Below are positions 1-5,501 of a stretch of DNA of 9,851 nt, one piece after another; the stretch's first letter is position 1, and each line of letters begins with the position of its first letter. A program made the position numbers and the translations under genes. Origin of the DNA: Synechococcaceae bacterium WBB_10_009 (GTDB lineage Bacteria; Cyanobacteriota; Cyanobacteriia; PCC-6307; Cyanobiaceae); contig RHBP01000062.1 of NCBI GenBank assembly GCA_010030955.1, forward strand, positions 1-9,851, in the 5' to 3' direction. The notes beneath the pieces were generated by a model that was given only the letters and a program-made list of their open reading frames with translations, was not told the origin of the DNA and ran no database searches.

Positions 1-794
1 GTGAGCGCCAGCATCTGGGTGAGGTGGTTCTGCACCATGTCCCGCAGGGCGCCGCTGGTTTCGTAGTAGCCGGCTCGCTCCTCCACCCCCACGGTTTCCG
101 CCGCCGTGATCTGCACGTTGGCGATGTAGTTGCGGTTCCAGATCGGCTCGAAAATCGTGTTGGCGAACCGCAGCACCAGGATGTTCTGAACCGTCTCCTT
201 GCCGAGGTAGTGGTCGATCCGGAAGATCTGCTGCTCCTGGCCGCAGCTCTGCACCACCCGGTTGAGCTGCTCGGCGCTGCTGTAGTCGGTGCCGAAGGGT
301 TTTTCGATCACCACGCGGCTGCGGGCGGGGTCGCGCAGCAGGCCGGCGGCCGCCAGGGCACGGCAGCCGCTGCCGTAAAAGGCCGGTGACACCGACAGGT
401 AGAAGGTGCGGTTGCCGCGGGTGGCCTTGAGCCGGTCGAGCGCCTCCAGGCGCGTGCCCAGCCGCACCACGTCGTCGTTTTGCTGCAGGTCCACCGGTTC
501 GTAGAACAGGCAGGCGGCGAACTGCTGCCAGGCGGCCTGGTGCTGCTGCACCTCGCCGGCCATGGCCTCCGCCATGCGGTTGCGGAAGTCGTCGTCGCTC
601 CAGGGGCGCCGGGCGCAGCCGAGCACGGCAAATTCGCTGGGCAGGCGCCGCTGGCGGAACAGCTCAAACAGCGCGGGGATCAGCTTGCGGTGGGTGAGGT
701 CGCCGCTGGCGCCGAAAATCACCAGGCACTGCGGCGCAATCACCCGTTCCTGGCGCAGCCCCACGCGCAGGGGGTTGGTCTGGGTGGCGGGCAT
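1..794 (-). CDS. zwf: Glucose-6-phosphate 1-dehydrogenase, N-terminal part (3' end outside window)
   Basis: This enzyme oxidises glucose 6-phosphate to 6-phosphogluconolactone with reduction of NADP+, the entry step of the cytosolic oxidative pentose phosphate pathway that supplies NADPH to cyanobacteria in the dark. I translated the minus strand from the ATG at 794-792, giving 264 complete residues before the window edge, roughly half of the usual length of about 500. The NADP-binding motif GASGDLT is at residues 28-34, EKPFG at 164-168, and the active-site motif RIDHYLGKE at 192-200 with H195. The N-terminus (MPATQTNPLRVGLRQ) looks like that of other picocyanobacterial Zwf proteins as I remember them, which supports this start. 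The frame stays open further upstream but with no better start. It lies 116 bases downstream of petH on the same strand, with the petH terminator between, so it probably has its own promoter; I see no clear one. Identity is near certain. Confidence 0.96.
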   Translation of the reverse strand, partial: MPATQTNPLRVGLRQERVIAPQCLVIFGASGDLTHRKLIPALFELFRQRRLPSEFAVLGCARRPWSDDDFRNRMAEAMAGEVQQHQAAWQQFAACLFYEPVDLQQNDDVVRLGTRLEALDRLKATRGNRTFYLSVSPAFYGSGCRALAAAGLLRDPARSRVVIEKPFGTDYSSAEQLNRVVQSCGQEQQIFRIDHYLGKETVQNILVLRFANTIFEPIWNRNYIANVQITAAETVGVEERAGYYETSGALRDMVQNHLTQMLAL

Positions 795-860
795 GGGCAA
801 CGCGGAGCGTGCGTGCCCCTGGTTTAACGAGCCCTCCGCACATGCGCATGGCTTGGCAAC

Positions 861-884
861 AAAAAAGCCCGCCGGTGGGCGGGC
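861..884 (-). terminator. Intrinsic terminator after petH
   Basis: Read on the minus strand, a perfect 7-bp stem GCCCGCC/GGCGGGC (positions 884-878 and 873-867) closes a 4-base loop and is followed directly by six T residues (866-861). It lies 25 bases past the petH stop codon and is correctly oriented to end petH transcription, separating it from zwf. Confidence 0.9.
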
Positions 885-1272
885 CTGTGTGGAATTGGAG
901 ACCTCGGGCTCAGTAGGTTTCCACGTGCCAGCGCTCGGCCTTCTTGAGGGCGGGGCGCAGCTCGCTCCAGTCGAGCCCCTTGGCGGCGGCGGCGGCGGTC
1001 ATCGCTTCGTCGATGCCGGGCTCCATGCCCCGCAGGCCGCACATGTACACGTGGGTCTTGGGGTTTTCGATCATCGCGAAGATCTCGTCGGCGTGCTCGC
1101 TGACGCGGTCCTGGATGTACATGCGGCCGCCCTTGGCGTTCTGCTGCTCGCGGCTGATCGCCTTGGTGTAGCGGAAGTTGTCGGGGAATTCCCGCTCGTA
1201 GCGGTTGAAGTCGTCGTCGTAGAGCAGGTTGGCGGTGGTGGGGGCCCCCATGAACAGCCAGGCCTTGCCCTT

Positions 1273-1301
1273 GAACGAACTGCCAGCCGTTCTTGTCGCG
1301 G
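1273..1301 (-). other. Double frameshift lesion in petH
   Basis: On the minus strand GTTC is repeated in tandem (plus-strand gaacgaac, 1273-1280). Removing one copy restores Q-F-K-G-K-A-W, the family pattern. About 20 bases upstream, GAGCCG runs into CGACAAG (around 1298-1301); the frame there needs two more bases, and comparison with the remembered family length suggests that about 8 bases are missing. The two shifts do not compensate each other, so the gene passes through all three frames within about 30 bases. Confidence 0.85.
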
Positions 1302-1802
1302 CTCAAACATGCGGCGCAGGTAGGTGCGCATCGGCGCGATGCCGGTGCCGGTGGCCAGCATGATCACGTTGGCGTCGTCATCGGCGGGCAGCAGCATCTC
1401 CTTGCCCACCGGGCCGGTGATTTTCACCTTGGCGCCCGGCTCGATGTCGCACAGGAAAGTGGAGCACACACCGTTGATGGTCTCGCCGTCCTTTTCGTAT
1501 TGCAGCTGGCGCACGCACAGCGACACGGTGTTGCCGGCCATGTCGTCGCCGTGGCGGGTGCTGGCGATCGAATAAAGGCGCAGCTTGTGGGGCTTGCCGT
1601 TGGCGTCTTCGCCGTCGGGAATGATGCCGATCGACTGGCCCTCCACGTAATGGAGCTGGGGATCACCGCCCTTGAGGTCGAAGGTGATGTGGTTCACCCG
1701 GCCAATGGCCCCATCCGCCAGGAGGCTGTAGTTCTCGGTGACGGTGCCGACGAACGGATCCTTGGGCTTGTAGAGGTTGACGGGAACGTCGGCGTGGGAC
1801 AC

Positions 1803-1964
1803 GGGGGCGGCTGCGGTTGTTTTGGCGGTGGACTCGGCTTTGGCGGCCGGGGCTGCTTTGGCGGCCGGCTTGGCGGCGGCCTTGGCGGCGGGTTTGGGGC
1901 TGGCGGGCTTGGCCGCTGCCTTGCTGGCGCTCGGGGCTGGGGTGGGGGCGGTGCTGGCTTCGGC
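1803..1964 (-). repeat. Low-complexity Ala/Lys/Pro linker coding region in petH
   Basis: This stretch encodes residues 64-117 of PetH, made almost entirely of Ala, Pro, Lys, Ser and Thr with recurring KPAAKAAA-type units. It joins the CpcD-like domain to the FAD domain and is probably a flexible tether. The DNA is correspondingly repetitive (ggcggc and cttggcggc words), so it is prone to slippage and to alignment errors. Confidence 0.65.
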
Positions 1965-2182
1965 GTTGGCGGGAGCCACGGAGATCACCTTGCCACCCAG
2001 GCGGCTGATGGACTGCATCAGCGGTTGCAGGCCGGAGAAGGGAACGTTGATCGTCCGCTCCGCCTGGCGCGCCTGGGCGCTGCCGTAGCCCTGCACCACC
2101 ACCGAAAACATGCGTGAATCGCTGCGGCTGGAGGTAGCGGTCGAAACACGCATGGTCCCGGGGGGCCTGTAGAACGCGCGCG

Positions 2183-2188
2183 ATCATA
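2183..2188 (-). promoter_or_regulatory. Candidate -10 element for petH
   Basis: On the minus strand TATGAT (five of six matches to TATAAT) lies 29 bases upstream of the petH ATG, which would give a leader of roughly 20 bases. No recognisable -35 hexamer sits at the proper spacing, and I found no GTA-N8-TAC NtcA site in the 2154-2277 intergenic region. Confidence 0.3.
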
Positions 2189-2277
2189 GGGAACTTCCCG
2201 GGGTTGCTTCCTCCGCGTCATTGCCAAGATCCGGTTAAGTTGCCCGTTGCCTGCCTTCGCTACGTCGGCTCGACCCC

Positions 2278-2859
2278 TTGACGCAGCTCTCGATCGATTC
2301 CACCGGCGCCCTGGGCGGCCCGGTGATCACCCCGGTGCGGGCGCTGGAGAGCGGCTGTTGTGAGCTCGACACGATCCAGCAGGAGATGGAGCGCCTGCCG
2401 GGGGGCTGCCGCCGCCTGGCGGTGCAGCTGCGCCTGGGGATCGACCCCCAGTGGCTGTGGGCGGTGCTCACCGATTACGACGCCCTGAGCCGCTTCATCC
2501 CCAACCTGGAGTGCTCGCGCCTGCTGTGGCGCCGCGGCAATGTGGTGGGCCTGGAGCAGGAGGGGGCCCAGGTGTTCATGGGGCTGCGCTTCCGTGCCCG
2601 GGTTCACCTGGAGCTCACCGAGCAGCTGGAACAGCGCCGGCTCAGTTTCACCATGGTGAAGGGTGACTTCCGCCGCTTCGAAGGGGCCTGGCAGATCGGC
2701 GGCGATGGCAGCACCACCACCCTGCTCTACGAACTCACCGTGCAGGGCTGTGTGGGCATGCCGATTGGGCTGATCGAGCAGCGCCTGCGCGATGACCTGG
2801 CCTCGAACCTGCGGGCCGTGCAACGGGAGGCCCAGCGCCGCTGCGCCCTGGCGGGCTGA
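2278..2859 (+). CDS. SRPBCC (START-like, cyclase/dehydrase) family protein
   Basis: This is a 193-residue soluble protein. The middle section, from about residue 45, carries the pattern of the SRPBCC/polyketide cyclase fold: after RRLAVQL comes DPQWLWAVLTDYDALSRFIPNLECSRLL, then VGLEQEGAQVF, a hydrophobic strand pattern with FTMVKGDFRRFEGAWQI, and a long amphipathic C-terminal helix (about 160-190). Proteins of this fold bind lipids, hydrophobic cofactors or pigments in a deep cavity; no specific ligand can be read from the sequence. The start is taken as TTG at 2278. There is no ATG upstream before the in-frame TAA at 2236; the first in-frame ATG is 2386 (MERLPGG), which would still leave the fold nearly whole. 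It is divergent from petH with 124 bases between and converges on tRNA-Glu. I see no plus-strand terminator after it. Family assignment is fairly secure; function is unknown. Confidence 0.85.
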   Translation: MTQLSIDSTGALGGPVITPVRALESGCCELDTIQQEMERLPGGCRRLAVQLRLGIDPQWLWAVLTDYDALSRFIPNLECSRLLWRRGNVVGLEQEGAQVFMGLRFRARVHLELTEQLEQRRLSFTMVKGDFRRFEGAWQIGGDGSTTTLLYELTVQGCVGMPIGLIEQRLRDDLASNLRAVQREAQRRCALAG

Positions 2860-2865
2860 GCCCAC

Positions 2866-2888
2866 AAAAAAGGCGGCCCGGAGGCCGC
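2866..2888 (-). terminator. Intrinsic terminator after tRNA-Glu
   Basis: Minus-strand reading gives a perfect GCGGCC/GGCCGC stem (2888-2883 and 2878-2873) with a TCCG tetraloop, one C, then six T residues (2871-2866). It starts 10 bases beyond the tRNA 3' end and fits as its terminator. On the plus strand the same hairpin has no following T-run, so it is not a canonical terminator for the gene ending at 2859. Confidence 0.85.
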
Positions 2889-2898
2889 TGGCTGGTGA

Positions 2899-2971
2899 TA
2901 CCCCCAAGGGGATTCGAACCCCTGTCGCCTCCGTGAAAGGGAGGTGTCCTAGGCCTCTAGACGATGGGGGC
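2899..2971 (-). tRNA. tRNA-Glu (anticodon UUC)
   Basis: The 73-base minus-strand sequence folds into a full cloverleaf. The acceptor arm GCCCCCA pairs with TGGGGGT (with a G1-U72 wobble, as in chloroplast tRNA-Glu), and the anticodon stem CCTCC/GGAGG encloses CTTTCAC with anticodon UUC at 2937-2935. The T arm is GGGGTTCGAATCCCC and the discriminator base is A. The 3' CCA is not encoded. In cyanobacteria and plastids this tRNA serves both translation and, after charging, glutamyl-tRNA reductase for 5-aminolevulinate and hence haem, chlorophyll and bilin synthesis. It lies 118 bases downstream of sasA on the same strand; a possible -10 (TATCAG, 3004-2999) is weak. Confidence 0.97.
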
Positions 2972-3070
2972 TAGGACTCGGACGGTGCTCGGGCCGGGCT
3001 GATACAGCTGGAACCCTTGCTGCGCCTGGCTTTTGAGCCATCGCGCCGCCGATTGAATGACGTTACGGGT

Positions 3071-3085
3071 CGAAGGGGCCCTTCG
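3071..3085 (-). other. Short perfect hairpin just after sasA stop codon
   Basis: Six base pairs, CGAAGG/CCTTCG, enclose a 3-base loop, starting four bases beyond the sasA stop codon at 3090-3092. No T-run follows on either strand, so it is not a standard intrinsic terminator. It could protect or weakly attenuate a sasA transcript that otherwise continues toward tRNA-Glu. Confidence 0.4.
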
Positions 3086-3089
3086 TCAA

Positions 3090-4280
3090 TCAGACCGCCC
3101 CCTGGCCATCCCACACCGGCACGGTGAAGTGGAAGCAGGCCCCTTCGCCCGGTTCCGACACCACCCAGATGCGGCCCCCGTGCACTTCGGTGATGCGGCG
3201 GCACACCGAGAGGCCCACCCCGAAGCCGGAGGTGGTGGAGGAGGTCTGCGGCAGCCGCACCCGCTCCAGGAAGATCCGTTCCTGCTCATCGCGGGGGATG
3301 CCTGGGCCCGAATCGCAAATGCTCACCTGCAGCCACTGGCTGGTGCGGTGCAGGATCGTGAGGCTCACCCGGCCGCCATCGGGGGTGTATTTGAAGGCGT
3401 TTTCCAGCAGGTTGAGCAGCACCTGGCGCATGCGGCGCTGATCGCCAAACACATCCGGCAGGTCGGTGGGGATGTCGGTGATCAGTTCCAGGCCCCGGCC
3501 CACCCACAGCTTTTCCAGTTCCAGGATCGCCTCGGCGGCCACCGGCCCCAGGGCCAGCCGTTGGGGGTTGAACAGGGCCTCCCAGCGGGTGGTGCCCACC
3601 TCCAGCAGGTCCTTGGAGAGCTGTTCGATGTCGTCCAGCCGGCGCCCGAGCACGTCGCGGAAGCGGGGCTGGTCGATCTGCCCCAGGTTGAGGCTCTGCA
3701 GGGCCAGTTTGGAGGCGGTGAGCGGGGTGCGCAGCTCGTGGGCCACCATGCGCAGCAGGCGCTCCTGCACCCGCAGCCGCTCGATCAGGGTTTCGTTCTC
3801 CTGGCGCAGCACCAGCAGCTGGTCCTCCAGCTGCAGCTCCCGCTGGGTGCGGCTGCCGTCGCTTTCCACCGGCCGCAGGCTCATGCCGAGGCCGCTCACC
3901 ACCTCCTGCTGCTGCCAGCGCGGCAGCCAGTTGCGCAGCTGCAGCAACAGGGTGTTGCCGGCGAACACCTGGCGGGGGCTGGGCTCCAGCTTGATCAGTG
4001 CCGGGGTGGCCACCAGGCGGTGCAGCTCCAGCAGTTCCGGCCGCAGGGCGGGATCCACCACATCGAGCTGCACGTCGAAGCCGAAGTCTTCGTGCTCCAG
4101 GAAGGCCATCAGGCCCCGCAGGTCCGGGGTGGCGCGGTGGTGGGGAGAGGCCACCAGCAGCAGCTTCAGCAACCGGCGGCTGCTGGGGTCGTCAGGCGCA
4201 ACGAAGCCGCCCTCCGCGTCGGGAAGGATGGCGGGAGCGGTGTCGGGCTCGGCGGGGTTGAACTCCCCTGCGGCGGGCAC
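3090..4280 (-). CDS. sasA: Adaptive-response sensory histidine kinase SasA (circadian output kinase)
   Basis: SasA senses the KaiC clock protein and passes phosphate to the response regulator RpaA, driving rhythmic transcription. The 396-residue protein, close to the usual SasA length of about 380-390, has an unstructured N-terminus (1-35), a KaiB-like thioredoxin-fold sensor domain (about 37-127, with VATPALIKLEP at 90-100), a coiled-coil-like stretch (about 145-175), the H box MVAHELRTPLTA with phospho-acceptor H181, and a HATPase domain. The latter shows the N box NLLENAFKYTP (290-300), G1 DSGPGIP (323-329) and G2 GFGVGLSVC (352-360). There is no transmembrane segment, as expected for a cytosolic kinase. 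The start is GTG at 4280-4278: an in-frame TAG at 4319-4317 blocks extension, no earlier start exists, and AGGA lies about 13 bases upstream. It is transcribed divergently from a CpcS-like gene. RpaA is not in this window. Confidence 0.94.
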   Translation of the reverse strand: MPAAGEFNPAEPDTAPAILPDAEGGFVAPDDPSSRRLLKLLLVASPHHRATPDLRGLMAFLEHEDFGFDVQLDVVDPALRPELLELHRLVATPALIKLEPSPRQVFAGNTLLLQLRNWLPRWQQQEVVSGLGMSLRPVESDGSRTQRELQLEDQLLVLRQENETLIERLRVQERLLRMVAHELRTPLTASKLALQSLNLGQIDQPRFRDVLGRRLDDIEQLSKDLLEVGTTRWEALFNPQRLALGPVAAEAILELEKLWVGRGLELITDIPTDLPDVFGDQRRMRQVLLNLLENAFKYTPDGGRVSLTILHRTSQWLQVSICDSGPGIPRDEQERIFLERVRLPQTSSTTSGFGVGLSVCRRITEVHGGRIWVVSEPGEGACFHFTVPVWDGQGAV

Positions 4281-4353
4281 AGGCGCGCTGAATCCTGGAG
4301 AAAAGGTTGTTTCACCCTATGGGGTTTGGCCAGAACTGGTTGGCGCCGCTATG

Positions 4354-4371
4354 ACGACTGTGACGAGTCGT
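4354..4371. promoter_or_regulatory. Dyad in the sasA / CpcS-like divergent region
   Basis: ACGACT (4354-4359) and AGTCGT (4366-4371) form a perfect 6-bp inverted repeat around GTGACG, in the roughly 108 bases between the sasA start and the preferred start of the plus-strand gene. The size and placement suit an operator shared by two divergent genes. It could be chance, or coding sequence if the downstream gene starts earlier. Confidence 0.25.
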
Positions 4372-4388
4372 TGTTTGAGGCATCGGCG

Positions 4389-4973
4389 GTGGCGCACCTG
4401 CGGGATCTGGTGACGCGCGTGCATCCGGTGTCCTCGGCGCGGGTGGGCGGCAGCGGCAGTCGCATTCAGCTCGACACCACCTTGCGGCGTTGGTTCAACC
4501 GCAACCTGGGGCTGTGGCGTTCGCGGCGCCAGTACTTCTTCCCCGACGACGAGGTGCTGCGGGTGGACATGCTGCTGCGGGTGCAGACGTTTGAAGACCA
4601 GGCTGAAGTGGAGCCCCGCTACCGCTTCACCTGGTGGCCGGAGCAGGAGTACGACTTCTTCGAGCTCAAGCCGCGCTACGTGCGGGAAGGCACCATGGAC
4701 GCCTCCCTGTGCGGCCATCAGCTGCGCCGCAGCCGCGGCTACCTCTGCGGTTCCCCCACCAAGAGCCAGATTCGCCAGGCCGATGAGCACGAGGTGGTGT
4801 TCGAATCCCATTACCTCGAGTGGGACATCCTCGAGCACATCCGCCTGGTGGATCAGGACCGCTTCCGCGCCCGCTCGATCTACTCCTGGCGCGACGGCAA
4901 CCTGGAGCTGGTGGAGACCCACCACGAAATCCGCCTGGAGCCGGCCGGGCCGCCCTTGCCGGCGGATGCCTGA
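4389..4973 (+). CDS. CpcS/CpeS-like lipocalin-fold protein (possible phycobiliprotein lyase relative)
   Basis: The 194-residue product has the order of features I associate with CpcS/CpeS bilin lyases. An early GLWRSRRQYFF (41-51) resembles the WxSxRTYH-type segment, then come alternating beta-strand patterns, LRRSRGYLCGSP (112-123) matching the LLRxxGY element, and a late EWDILEHIRLVDQDRFRARSI (144-164) resembling the EERIWFxxPNLRLRTS element, ending with HHEIRL. True family members attach bilins to phycobiliprotein cysteines or carry bilins in a beta-barrel; whether this divergent member does so cannot be told. The start is uncertain: there is no in-frame ATG. GTG 4389 is preferred because GAGG lies eight bases upstream and the length fits the family. 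Alternatives are TTG 4326, TTG 4371 and GTG 4410. It is divergent from sasA and two bases upstream of the next gene. Gene reality is very likely; the family call is tentative. Confidence 0.7.
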   Translation: MAHLRDLVTRVHPVSSARVGGSGSRIQLDTTLRRWFNRNLGLWRSRRQYFFPDDEVLRVDMLLRVQTFEDQAEVEPRYRFTWWPEQEYDFFELKPRYVREGTMDASLCGHQLRRSRGYLCGSPTKSQIRQADEHEVVFESHYLEWDILEHIRLVDQDRFRARSIYSWRDGNLELVETHHEIRLEPAGPPLPADA

Positions 4974-4975
4974 TC

Positions 4976-5491
4976 GTGCAGCAGGATTGGCCCAGTTGTC
5001 GCTTCCCCTGCGTGCGCCTTTCGATCGGCCGCCTTGGCCTGATGCTGTTGCCGCTGGCCCTGGTGCTGGCCCCCGTCGCCGCCTGGGCCGCCCCCGCCAG
5101 CCAGGCGGACATGAGCCTTTACACCCGCATGGCGGCGCTCAACGTCTGCATCGCCCGCGCCGCGGGGGTGGACTTCGACAAGGCGGTGGCCATCGCCGGT
5201 GAAACCATCGCCCAGGTGATCCAGGGCCAGCACCAATCGCGCATCAGCCAGGTGAGCGATCGGCCGTTGTCGGTGGAGGAGCTGCGCAAGGGCTCGATCA
5301 ATTCGGCGGTGCTCGGGGCCGTGGAGCTGTGCCCCAAGGAGGTGCCCGAGGAGGTGCGCAAGAAGGTGGATGAGGTGCTGAAGATCACCACCGAAGGCGA
5401 GCCCGCCACCAAGCCTGCACCCGCTGCCAAGCCTGCACCCGCCGCCAAGCCCGCTCCGGCCGCCAAACCCGCCCCCGCTACCAAGCCCTGA
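4976..5491 (+). CDS. Exported conserved protein with two cysteines and a KPAPAA tail, function unknown
   Basis: The 171-residue product has a hydrophobic signal sequence (about residues 19-38) with a likely signal peptidase I site after AWA, so the mature protein is probably periplasmic or lumenal. The mature core (about 40-138) has two cysteines, C59 in LNVCIARAAGVDFDKA and C119 in VELCPKEVP, that could form a disulphide. It ends in a Lys-Pro-Ala repeat of six-residue period. I recognise it only as a type of small cyanobacterial conserved protein; there are no metallo-hydrolase or phosphodiesterase motifs. GTG 4976 is chosen because it sits two bases after the preceding stop with GGCGGA upstream. 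GTG 5012 is a serious alternative that would give a compact 27-residue signal peptide (MRLSIGR then a hydrophobic stretch). It is probably cotranscribed with the CpcS-like gene and pepN. Confidence 0.8.
   Translation: MQQDWPSCRFPCVRLSIGRLGLMLLPLALVLAPVAAWAAPASQADMSLYTRMAALNVCIARAAGVDFDKAVAIAGETIAQVIQGQHQSRISQVSDRPLSVEELRKGSINSAVLGAVELCPKEVPEEVRKKVDEVLKITTEGEPATKPAPAAKPAPAAKPAPAAKPAPATKP
5411..5488 (+). repeat. 18-bp tandem repeat encoding KPAPAA
   Basis: Four consecutive 18-base units starting aagcctgca or a close variant (5411, 5429, 5447, 5465), plus a partial fifth, encode Lys-Pro-Ala-Pro-Ala-Ala/Thr. The first two units are nearly identical; the later ones differ at third codon positions. 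That suggests an older duplication kept for its protein character, with a recent copy at the start. Copy number may vary between strains. Confidence 0.85.
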
Positions 5492-5501
5492 CGCCATCGC
5501 C

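Larger units (their letters stand above)
910..2153 (-). pseudogene. petH: Ferredoxin-NADP(+) reductase with CpcD-like domain, interrupted by two frameshifts
   Basis: FNR transfers electrons from photosystem-I-reduced ferredoxin to NADP+ at the thylakoid or phycobilisome. From the ATG at 2153 the reading frame encodes a CpcD-like phycobilisome-binding domain (about residues 15-63), an Ala/Lys/Pro-rich linker (64-122), the FAD domain (from 123, RLYSIAST at 192-199) and the start of the NADP domain (ATGTGIAP at 267-274, then RTYLRRMFEP to residue 285). Sense then moves to a second frame for RDKNGWQF (about 1300-1277) and to a third from 1275 for KGKAWLFMGAP through to the C-terminal WHVETY, stop at 910-912. 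Unbroken open frames are 1071-2153 and 910-1251. The N-terminus aligns by eye with the ATSSR region of Synechocystis PetH, supporting the start. Everything outside the lesions is intact. PetH is expected to be essential in a phototroph, so a sequencing or assembly error is at least as likely as a true pseudogene. Confidence 0.9.

Noticed and set aside
821..860. Promoter for zwf (TTGCCA with TTAAAC)
   Set aside because: The two hexamers are about 26 bases apart, too far for a sigma-70-type promoter, and the -10 match is poor.
1265..1305. Programmed ribosomal frameshifting in petH
   Set aside because: There is no slippery heptamer or downstream structure, two successive shifts would be needed, and the exact GTTC duplication points to indels.
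562..1323. Plus-strand open frame across the zwf start and petH end
   Set aside because: It crosses the petH terminator and is antisense to two well-supported genes.
1293..2117. Gly-rich plus-strand open frame opposite petH
   Set aside because: The glycine runs are the antisense of the Ala/Lys linker of PetH; there is no start context or motif.
2873..2888. Plus-strand terminator for the SRPBCC gene
   Set aside because: The hairpin is followed on the plus strand by tggctggt, not by T residues; the T-run is only on the minus strand.
3057..4388. Plus-strand extension of the CpcS-like frame across sasA
   Set aside because: The extension is antisense to the intact HATPase and H-box coding region and encodes Gln/His-rich nonsense; only the part after about 4389 looks like protein.
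5411..5488. CRISPR-like array
   Set aside because: The units are contiguous 18-base coding repeats with no spacers.
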